A stretch of DNA of 38,752 nucleotides, from positions 1 through 38,752 of the forward strand of contig JAFVHP010000027.1 of NCBI GenBank assembly GCA_017474455.1. Direction: 5' to 3'. The notes beneath the pieces were generated by a model. That model saw only the letters and a list, made by a program, of their open reading frames with translations. It made no database searches and was not told the origin of the DNA. Shown here one piece after another: positions 32,200 to 38,752 of this stretch; position 1 is the stretch's first letter; each line of letters starts with the position of its first letter. This DNA comes from Lachnospiraceae bacterium. GTDB taxonomy: Bacteria; Bacillota; Clostridia; Lachnospirales; Lachnospiraceae. The position numbers and the translations under genes were made by a program.

Positions 32200-34371
32200 C
32201 TGATTCTCATAGCAGACCTCGCATATGCTGTATTCATAGTTCCACGGCAGCTTTCTGCCGCAGATCCTGCATCTTTTCCCCTGAAACCTCTGTTTCTCAA
32301 GGATATGGATGATCTCATGCGTGATCCTGCTTTTGACCGCCGACACTTCGTTCATCAAGGATTCCACAGGGTAAAATTTGCGCAGATACGCATAAAGAAG
32401 GTCGCAGATCCTGAATCTCTCTTCCAGTTTGTCCAGGCTTCCAGCATCATAACCGCCTTCATGAACGCCCGGCAGTTCTTTCAGCACGTCAAAGCGCATA
32501 CCTGCCGTTTCCGCCCTGGCCATCTGCTTCCAAAGCCCCAGCAGCCTTTGGTCTTCCTCATCGAAGGCCATTGTGATCAGATCAAACTGCAGTTTCTTAT
32601 TACTGCCCGGAATGAAAGTAAGCAGGTCCAGCATACGGTCGGTGTTCCCCCTGCTCCAGCCCGTATAGATCCCGGCTCTTCTCCAGCGAAGGATCGTCTC
32701 CTGCAGAGTAAGATCCACCGCCAGCAGCGATTCCGGAAAATCGATGACCGGGGCGCCAATGGGCGGGTATTCCGCTTTTACCGCTTTGGCGATGCTGCCC
32801 TTATCTGTCAGGGCTGTATAATAACCCGTACCATAGATCCCATACCTTCCGGCTCTTCCCGCTATCTGTTTGATCTCCGTTGTCCTTAAGCTCCTGAGTT
32901 CATATCCGTCGAACTTTTCGGTTTCCAGGAAGACTACCCGCTTGATTGGCAGGTTCATGCCGAGGCCGATCGCATCTGTAGCTACGACCACATCGTTCAT
33001 CCCGCTGGCAAAAAGCCTTGCCTGCTCATGTCTTACATCATACGGCAATGCGCCGTAGACCACACTGCACTTTAATCCTCTCTCCCGGACCGAAGCCGCG
33101 ACAGCGTGGACGCTCCGTCTTGAAAAAACGATCAGGGCATCTCCCTTTTGGACACCGTCCGGGAACGAAAAGTGTACCCGGTCCAGCATCAGGGGGGTCT
33201 TGCGCTTATGATGGACAACACTCACTTCATCCCTGCATTCTCTGATGATCGACAGCAGAAGTTTTTCCGCGTCAGGAGAACAGCACACATGGACCTGGTC
33301 AGCGCAGATCCCCAGTATCGCACTTGTCCAGGCTCCTCCTCTCTGTTCGTCCGTTATCATCTGTGCTTCGTCAATGACCGCTACTTCGTAATAAGCCTTA
33401 AGGTCTGCCATTTCTACCGTTGAAGCGGTTATCATCGCGTTGCTGACGATCACCTGCTCCTCGCCGGTCACCAGGGAACAGGGGATCCTTCTCGCATTCA
33501 GGTTTTCAAACTGCTCATACGCAAGGAGCCGCAGCGGCCCAAGATAAACTCCGGAAGAGGCTCTTGCGAGATGTTTCATGGCATCAAAAGTCTTGCCCGA
33601 GTTCGTCGGGCCCACATGGAGAGTGAAATGCCGCTTCAGCGTCCTGGCTCTCGGATACAGGTCACGGTACCGCTTCGGGATCGCTGTCAGCACCTTTTCC
33701 TGCTGCGCCAGCTCTCTCTCCATCTTTTTCTTCTTTTCAAGATTAGCCTGATGAAGATTCTTTTCGTATTCCCTGCGCTTTTTTGAAAGATCCGCCTTCC
33801 ATTTCCGGACCGACCGGTTCTCTTCCGGCTTCAGCCGGATCTCACATTCAAACTTTACCGGAGTTTTGTCTTTTGCGGCGAGCCGGACCTCGTCCGGCGC
33901 TTCCGATGCCAGTTCCCTCAGGGACATTTTTCCGGAAGTTTCTGTTAATTTGTCGCGGACGATGAGTTTTACGGCGTCTATGCTTTTATTCATCCGTCCC
34001 TGCAGCTGATGAAGGCAGCCCCCGCGCTGTTCCGGCTTAAGTAGAATATCGATACTGCCCAACCGGATCACTTCAAATGCGTCTGACACAGCTTCGCTCA
34101 CAGTCCGTGAGAGGCCGCTCGTGCTTCTTCTGAGTACACCATCCAGGGACTGGTCCCAGAAATCATCCGGCACATTTTCCCTGGTACACAGATAGTACTG
34201 CATACTTTTCCGGGCATGTTCGGTTATAAGATCCGTATTCAGATACAGCTCGTTTGTTATATGGGATCTGACTATCCGGACAATAGATTCGTCGATGTAC
34301 GCCGGATCCATGAAAGCCGGCTTTGACTGCCTTCCCGAATTATGATCGTTTTTTACGTATCTTTTATCCAT
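32182..34371 (-). CDS. Suv3-type DEAD/DEAH RNA helicase with C-terminal zinc ribbon
   Basis: About 729 residues. The helicase core starts TLHVGPTNSGKTFDAM (Walker A), followed by VYLGPLRLLAYEQFE, VIDEAQMI (motif II) and QIAGRAGRYG (motif VI); this set is the signature of mitochondrial Suv3. An N-terminal region of about 240 residues with a coiled-coil-like Lys/Glu stretch precedes it. The C-terminus has CRICG and CEVCY, a CxxC-CxxC zinc ribbon. Suv3 unwinds RNA for degradation with PNPase; a similar role here is inference. ATG at 34371 is chosen; GTG at 34407 is possible. Neither has a good ribosome site. Confidence 0.88.
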   Translation of the reverse strand: MDKRYVKNDHNSGRQSKPAFMDPAYIDESIVRIVRSHITNELYLNTDLITEHARKSMQYYLCTRENVPDDFWDQSLDGVLRRSTSGLSRTVSEAVSDAFEVIRLGSIDILLKPEQRGGCLHQLQGRMNKSIDAVKLIVRDKLTETSGKMSLRELASEAPDEVRLAAKDKTPVKFECEIRLKPEENRSVRKWKADLSKKRREYEKNLHQANLEKKKKMERELAQQEKVLTAIPKRYRDLYPRARTLKRHFTLHVGPTNSGKTFDAMKHLARASSGVYLGPLRLLAYEQFENLNARRIPCSLVTGEEQVIVSNAMITASTVEMADLKAYYEVAVIDEAQMITDEQRGGAWTSAILGICADQVHVCCSPDAEKLLLSIIRECRDEVSVVHHKRKTPLMLDRVHFSFPDGVQKGDALIVFSRRSVHAVAASVRERGLKCSVVYGALPYDVRHEQARLFASGMNDVVVATDAIGLGMNLPIKRVVFLETEKFDGYELRSLRTTEIKQIAGRAGRYGIYGTGYYTALTDKGSIAKAVKAEYPPIGAPVIDFPESLLAVDLTLQETILRWRRAGIYTGWSRGNTDRMLDLLTFIPGSNKKLQFDLITMAFDEEDQRLLGLWKQMARAETAGMRFDVLKELPGVHEGGYDAGSLDKLEERFRICDLLYAYLRKFYPVESLMNEVSAVKSRITHEIIHILEKQRFQGKRCRICGRKLPWNYEYSICEVCYENQLSRPS

Positions 34372-34414
34372 CTTGTCTGAACTGCCGGGCACATGAACGC
34401 ATCGCACTTAAAAG

Positions 34415-34458
34415 CACTAAAAAGGCCCTGCCTGATACGGTATCCTGCAGGGCCTTTC
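34415..34458 (-). terminator. Intrinsic terminator after fucO
   Basis: AAAGGCCCTGC and GCAGGGCCTTT form an 11-bp stem, with an inner GATAC-GTATC stem, followed on minus by TTTTTAG. It lies between fucO and the Suv3-type gene. Confidence 0.88.
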
Positions 34459-34504
34459 GGGATTTACTACATTACAGGCTGATAATGACTCTGATCACAC
34501 AGGC

Positions 34505-35650
34505 TTACATCAGCTGCCTGAACATACCGATGACCTGGTCCAGATCCGCCTCCCTGGGGTTGCCGGGATAGCAGGCATCTGCAAGAGCATCTTTCGCCAG
34601 CTGTTCCAGATCCTCTTCACGGATCTTTTCATTTTTCTTAGGAATGCCTACATCCTCGGAAAGCTGCCTGACGGCATTGATGGCGGCATCCTTGTATTCT
34701 TCGGGTGTCATGGCGTCCACGCCTTCAACGCCCATGGCTCTGGCGATCTCTCTGTACCGTTCTCCGCAGTGATCCCTGTTGAACTCCAGTGCGATGGGAA
34801 GGAACATAGCGCACGCTACTCCGTGCGGTGTGTCATAGTGTGCGGAAAGTGTATGCGCCATCGCGTGATCGATACCGAGGCCTACGTTGGAAAAGCCCAT
34901 GCCGGCAATGTACTGGGCCAGCGCCATACCGTCACGCCCCGCGGCTTCATTCTTTACAGCGCCGCGGAGGTTTTCGCTGATCAGCCGGATCGCTTCGAGA
35001 TGGAACATGTCTGTCAGTTCCCATGCTGCCCTTGTCGTATAACCTTCGATTGCGTGTGTAAGGGCATCCATACCGGTAGCGGCCGTCAGGGATGCGGGCA
35101 TGGTGGACATCATATCCGGATCAACAACGGCGATATACGGGATATCATTGGTATCGACGCAGACGAACTTGCGCTGCTTCTCGACATCTGTGATGACATA
35201 GTTAATGGTAACTTCGGCAGCCGTGCCGGCAGTCGTCGGGACTGCGATCGTAGGGACAGCATGGTTCTTAGTGGGCGCGACGCCTTCGAGAGAACGGACA
35301 TCTTCAAATTCCGGATTGGTGATGATGACACCGATGGCCTTCGCTGTATCCATGGAAGAGCCCCCGCCGATCGCAACGATCGCATCAGCACCGCAGGCTT
35401 TGAAAGCGGCAACACCGTTCTTGACATTTTCGATCGTAGGATTGGGCTTGATATCACTGTATACTGTATAAGCAATGCCAGCGGCATCAAGAAGATCTGT
35501 CACTTTGGCGGTAACGCCGAACTTGATCAGATCAGGGTCGGACGCCACAAAGATATGCTTATATCCGCCTCTTTCGATCTCCGGAACGATGTTTTCGATC
35601 GCTCCTTTTCCGTGATAGGAAATACCGTTAAGAACTATTCTGTTAGACAT
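34505..35650 (-). CDS. fucO: Lactaldehyde reductase (FucO-type iron alcohol dehydrogenase)
   Basis: 381 residues. It matches E. coli FucO over long stretches, such as ADAIVAIGGGSSMDTAKAIG, NPEFEDVRSLEG, PTTAGTAAEVTINYVI and RKFVCVD, with metal ligands in GMDALTHAIEGY and HAMAHTLSAHYDTPHG. It reduces L-lactaldehyde to 1,2-propanediol with NADH in fucose/rhamnose fermentation, and may also act on glycolaldehyde. GGAGGCAA precedes the ATG. It stands alone with its own terminator. A -10-like TGCTAAAAT lies about 65 bases upstream. Confidence 0.95.
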   Translation of the reverse strand: MSNRIVLNGISYHGKGAIENIVPEIERGGYKHIFVASDPDLIKFGVTAKVTDLLDAAGIAYTVYSDIKPNPTIENVKNGVAAFKACGADAIVAIGGGSSMDTAKAIGVIITNPEFEDVRSLEGVAPTKNHAVPTIAVPTTAGTAAEVTINYVITDVEKQRKFVCVDTNDIPYIAVVDPDMMSTMPASLTAATGMDALTHAIEGYTTRAAWELTDMFHLEAIRLISENLRGAVKNEAAGRDGMALAQYIAGMGFSNVGLGIDHAMAHTLSAHYDTPHGVACAMFLPIALEFNRDHCGERYREIARAMGVEGVDAMTPEEYKDAAINAVRQLSEDVGIPKKNEKIREEDLEQLAKDALADACYPGNPREADLDQVIGMFRQLM

Positions 35651-35712
35651 AATTGCCTCCTGAACTGTTGATTATTCTGATGATCCCTCATCATCCCCTG
35701 TTACCGGATATC

Positions 35713-35721
35713 ATTTTAGCA
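35713..35721 (-). promoter_or_regulatory. Candidate extended -10 promoter of fucO
   Basis: TGCTAAAAT on minus, about 65 bases before the ATG; no good -35 is seen. The gap also carries two small inverted repeats, TGATGA-TCCC-TCATCA near 35680 and GGATA...TATCC across the -10, which could be regulatory. Confidence 0.4.
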
Positions 35722-35745
35722 CGGTATCCGCGGCAATTGGGAGAT

Positions 35746-36819
35746 TTACCTGTTTTTAATGACGGACCTTTTCAATCTCTCCTGCACTGCCGTATCGAAC
35801 CGCCAGGCTGCAAAGGACACCGCCAGCGTCACCAGGGTGTACAGGATAAAACAAAGAGCCCAGTGCAGCCGGTCCATAAGTTCAAAATGGACGATTACAT
35901 TTAATACGATCCAGTGGTATAGAAACATTTCATATGTGATGTCGGGCCTGATCCGTACGGGTGGGAGCAGATACCCTGCCGCTATGGATGCTGCCGAACA
36001 CAGAGAGGCTGTTATTATGCCCGCGTAGTATCCCGGGTCAGGCAGGGTGAAAATTCGCATGACTATCATCAGGATCACGATCCCGGCGGCGGCTGCCGGA
36101 CTGCGCAGCAGCTTTACCTGTACCGTATCTCTTTTCATATACAGGAAAGAACCGGTCAGGAACCAGACCGCGTACGGAAACAGACTGCGTTCCAAAAGCC
36201 GGAGCACCGCATGTCCCTCCGGAAGCGCAAGCTGTACGGCATAGCACAGGATATTCACCGCTGCACCTGTACCAAGTATTACCAGCCAGCCTCTTATATT
36301 AAGCTTTTTCAGATATGGATAAACGAAAGCCAGCAGGACATAAAGCTGCAGCAGGACAAACACCGTCCAGAGAGCGCCGTTCACGCTGCCTGTGGCAAAA
36401 CTTTTTAAATAAGCCGGCGTATTGGCAAATCCCACCAGCTGGGTGACCAGCCACGGGATCACGGATCTGTCAGGCCGGATCCCGCAGATAAATGTGACAA
36501 CGGCAAGATTGACTGCCGTACAGATCCAAAGGGGCGGAAAAAGACGCAGGAAGCGCTTCCTGAAGAAATCTCTTCTGCTGCCCGTCCGCTCATAAGACGC
36601 ACTGACGAGAAACCCGCTGACAGTGATGAAGATCACCACCGGAGGAAAGAAATTCACAACGCTCCGCAGCATACTCATAAATACGCTGCCGGCACCGGAT
36701 ACATGCGACCTTGCGTAACCTGTATAGTGCAGGTACATAACACAGAACGCTGCCCAGTACTTTATAACGTCCAAAGCGTTTTTTCTATAGTCAAACCCCG
36801 TTTCTGACATCCGTGTCAT
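35746..36819 (-). CDS. Acyltransferase family 3 membrane protein
   Basis: About 357 residues with roughly ten hydrophobic segments. The start RKNALDVIKYWAAFCVMYLHY with His and the later FITVSGFLVSASYERTGSRRDFFRKRFLRL are typical of the Acyl_transf_3/OafB family, which O-acylates surface sugars or other envelope molecules. ATG at 36819 with AAGGA is favoured over the longer reading from 36876. No acceptor is known. It is divergent from the repeat protein. Confidence 0.9.
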   Translation of the reverse strand: MTRMSETGFDYRKNALDVIKYWAAFCVMYLHYTGYARSHVSGAGSVFMSMLRSVVNFFPPVVIFITVSGFLVSASYERTGSRRDFFRKRFLRLFPPLWICTAVNLAVVTFICGIRPDRSVIPWLVTQLVGFANTPAYLKSFATGSVNGALWTVFVLLQLYVLLAFVYPYLKKLNIRGWLVILGTGAAVNILCYAVQLALPEGHAVLRLLERSLFPYAVWFLTGSFLYMKRDTVQVKLLRSPAAAAGIVILMIVMRIFTLPDPGYYAGIITASLCSAASIAAGYLLPPVRIRPDITYEMFLYHWIVLNVIVHFELMDRLHWALCFILYTLVTLAVSFAAWRFDTAVQERLKRSVIKNR

Positions 36820-36945
36820 TTTCCTTGATCTGCCGTATTTTACGCACTTCGGAGGCATCCATCCGTCCTGCTGCAATAATATTACTACAAATCCCGTATA
36901 ATTTCCGTATTTTTACAGACCATTCAGGTCAAATCTTATATTTTA

Positions 36946-36954
36946 TGCTATACT
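36946..36954 (+). promoter_or_regulatory. Extended -10 promoter of the repeat protein
   Basis: TGCTATACT, 40 bases before the ATG at 36994; the -35 is weak. A second TTGACT follows directly after the -10, so the start point is uncertain. Confidence 0.5.
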
Positions 36955-36993
36955 GTTGACTGTATAGATTTATTTTTCAGGAGGTTCAATACT

Positions 36994-38556
36994 ATGCAGG
37001 CTATAATCAGACGATCAAATATAAGAACCCTAACAGCTCTGCTGGCTCTTCTGTGCATGGTTGTCATGACATCGTGCTGGCCGGCCGTAACGGTCCTGGC
37101 CGATGAATCATTCACCGTGGAAGGTACGATCCACGGCAGTACTACAGATACAATGCTCTATCTCTCCACTTCCGGCGGCCTTATGACGATAAAGATCGAC
37201 AACTCGACGGACCTATCCGGCTGCAAGATGCTGCTGCCCGGCAAGAAGGTCCGGGTGACCTGCGCGCGCCAGAATGATGAATATCTTCACGCTTCGAGGA
37301 TCGCGGCCGTCGTACCGGCGAACACATCGTCACCTACTGCTGTGGAAGGAGCGGCCACCGTTTCCGGCAAGGTACTCGCGGATACGACCGAAACGCTGCT
37401 GAAACTGGACACCAGCGGCGGTACTATGGTCCTTAAGATCGACGGCAGTACAAACTGGGACAACTGCAGATGCCTGACCATCGGCAAGACTGTATATGTG
37501 TCCTGCGTCCGGGGTTCGGATGCTTACATGCATGCGCTTGTCATCAGCGACAAAGCCCTGACTCCTTCCGGGCAGCCTTCCGGCAGCACTTCCCTGACCG
37601 CACAGATACCGGGCAATTCCGTAGAGGGCACCGTGGCCGGCGGTACAAAACCGGAACTTCTGCTGCTGAATACCAGCGGCGGCCAGATGCAGATAAAGCT
37701 CGACTCCAATACGGATCTTTCCGCCTGCAGGGCGCTCGTTACAGGCCGCAGGGTCGGCGTAGGCTGGGTCAGGGGCGATGACGCCTATCTCCACGCCACC
37801 AAGATCGTCGGTGTTAGGGAGGCATATTCAAATGCTTCCGTCGACTCCTCTTCTGCTGTCACAGTACAGGGCAGCATCCTGAAAGAAACAACGGAGAACA
37901 TCCTTTATCTTTCCACCACCGGCGGCAATATGGCACTTAAGCTGGATGCTTCCACCGCCATGAACGTCAGGGTGCTCACGGAAGGCGCTTCGGTCAAGGT
38001 CTCCTGCGCAAGAGGCTCGGATGCCTATATGCATGCACTCAGCATAAATCCTGTTTCCGCTTCTCCTGCGCCCTCTGCCCCGTCCGCCCCGGTCACACCG
38101 ACCGGAGACCCTGTCATTATCCAGGGTACAGTTAAAAATGATACGACGGAGAACCTGCTGTCTGTTGCGACCAGCGGGGGCGATATGCTGATCAAGATCG
38201 ACGCCAATACGAATCTGTCGGTCTGCAAGGCACTGATCGCCGGCGATATCGTCGCTGTTTCCTGCTACCGCGGATCTGACGCGTATATGCACGCTTCCGT
38301 CATCGCCAGTACCGTACAGCCCGGTTCCGCCACTCCTGACGCTGCAGGCGCGGTCACCGTTACCGGTACAGTTTCAAGCGGTTCCAACGGCGGCCTGCTC
38401 TATCTGAACACCAGCGGCGGTATGATGCAGATCAAACTCGACAGCGGGACCCGGATGGGGACCTGCCGGATCCTGACCCTTGGCAGAAGTGTCAAAGTCT
38501 CAGTAGTCAGGGTAAACGACGGCTATATGCATGCACTGTCCATCGACGCGAACTGA
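36994..38556 (+). CDS. Secreted or lipid-anchored protein of six ~65-residue beta repeats
   Basis: 520 residues. A signal peptide (basic start, hydrophobic 13-27) ends in MTSC at residue 28, a possible lipobox, or at ADE near 37. Six repeats follow at about 40-105, 121-185, 209-273, 289-352, 373-438 and 453-518. Consensus: VxGTV..TTENLLYL.TSGG.M.IKLD..T.LS.CR.L..G..V.VSC.RG.DAYMHA.. I. Two Cys per repeat are complete in repeats 1, 2 and 5, and one is lost in 3, 4 and 6. This resembles DUF5666-like small beta barrels, but I do not recognise the family. Linkers are Ser/Pro/Ala-rich. GGAGG precedes the ATG. Surface binding is a guess. Confidence 0.9.
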   Translation: MQAIIRRSNIRTLTALLALLCMVVMTSCWPAVTVLADESFTVEGTIHGSTTDTMLYLSTSGGLMTIKIDNSTDLSGCKMLLPGKKVRVTCARQNDEYLHASRIAAVVPANTSSPTAVEGAATVSGKVLADTTETLLKLDTSGGTMVLKIDGSTNWDNCRCLTIGKTVYVSCVRGSDAYMHALVISDKALTPSGQPSGSTSLTAQIPGNSVEGTVAGGTKPELLLLNTSGGQMQIKLDSNTDLSACRALVTGRRVGVGWVRGDDAYLHATKIVGVREAYSNASVDSSSAVTVQGSILKETTENILYLSTTGGNMALKLDASTAMNVRVLTEGASVKVSCARGSDAYMHALSINPVSASPAPSAPSAPVTPTGDPVIIQGTVKNDTTENLLSVATSGGDMLIKIDANTNLSVCKALIAGDIVAVSCYRGSDAYMHASVIASTVQPGSATPDAAGAVTVTGTVSSGSNGGLLYLNTSGGMMQIKLDSGTRMGTCRILTLGRSVKVSVVRVNDGYMHALSIDAN

Positions 38557-38662
38557 CATATACTGCCGGACCGGACAGTAATATAAACAGATAAAGTAAA
38601 AGAGTGCCCTGCTGATATGTACCCAGAATCCTGGACATATTGATCGGACCTTTAGGTGAAAC

Positions 38663-38710
38663 ACATGGATGCTTCCCTGTACTTTACAGGAGGCATCCAT
38701 TTTGTTTTAG
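38663..38710 (+). terminator. Intrinsic terminator after the repeat protein
   Basis: ATGGATGC pairs with GCATCCAT around an inner CCTGTA/TACAGG stem, followed by TTTGTTTT. The 106 bases between the stop and this hairpin, and the 40 after, show no gene. Confidence 0.8.
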
Positions 38711-38752
38711 CCTGGATCCTCTCATTGTTGTAATAGTATATATATTCACGGA

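Noticed and set aside
34769-35671. 300-codon plus-strand frame opposite fucO
   Set aside because: Antisense to a gene with clear FucO identity; no ribosome site.
36994-38556. CRISPR or DNA tandem repeat
   Set aside because: The repetition is at protein level, about 65 codons with diverged DNA, in a single reading frame with a signal peptide.

Overview
The window looks like chromosomal DNA of a Gram-positive anaerobe of the class Clostridia, probably a moderately GC-rich member of the Lachnospiraceae or a close relative. The evidence is the conserved cysS-mrnC-rlmB-sigH order with a sporulation-type sigma-H, purine synthesis completed by separate AICAR transformylase and IMP cyclohydrolase proteins, strong GGAGG-type ribosome binding sites, a membrane pyrophosphatase of the potassium-dependent type, an NhaC antiporter, and an enoate-reductase-like iron-sulfur flavoenzyme. 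The genus is an inference; no rRNA or other decisive marker is present. No phage, insertion sequence, integrase or CRISPR array was seen.

Layout. 1-6303 (minus): a catabolic operon with iron-dependent alcohol dehydrogenase, 2-hydroxyacid dehydrogenase, 2,4-dienoyl-CoA/enoate-reductase-like protein, FGGY sugar kinase and a class II aldolase cut by the window edge. A divergent TetR-family regulator (6446-7162) and a tRNA-Thr(GGT) follow, closed by a bidirectional terminator. 7337-13113 (minus): a compact seven-gene cluster, transcribed purO-like, AICAR transformylase, ispF, cysS, mrnC, rlmB, sigH. 13244-15784 (minus): RluA-type pseudouridine synthase, ECF sigma factor and membrane anti-sigma-like protein. 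15898-16470 (plus): YgjP-type metallopeptidase. 16475-19655 (minus): an alpha/beta hydrolase and a sensor-linked SpoIIE-type phosphatase, divergent from an unusual SLC1-type transporter with an N-terminal RsbW-like domain (19796-21445). 21553-23685 (minus): membrane pyrophosphatase. 23976-25913 (plus): GT4 glycosyltransferase and a C26 peptidase. tRNA-Met, a nuclease-like/ATPase protein and NhaC lie on minus to 29222. TldD and its partner (plus) run to 32117. A Suv3-type RNA helicase, FucO-type lactaldehyde reductase and an acyltransferase (minus) follow, and the window ends with a secreted protein built of six repeats (plus).

The most interesting observations are: (1) a homologous structured leader motif, about 75-96 nt, found twice, directly before the IMP cyclohydrolase gene and before the 2-hydroxyacid dehydrogenase gene, each placing a long-range stem just upstream of an identical GAGAGG ribosome binding site; (2) a fusion of a GHKL (anti-sigma-kinase-like) domain to an SLC1 transporter whose substrate-site Asp and Arg are replaced, next to a SpoIIE-like phosphatase; (3) a Suv3-type helicase in a bacterial chromosome; (4) a PD-(D/E)XK-like plus P-loop ATPase single-gene module; (5) a six-repeat extracellular protein with a partly conserved cysteine pattern. 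Motif and family calls were made by reading the sequence, without database searches.
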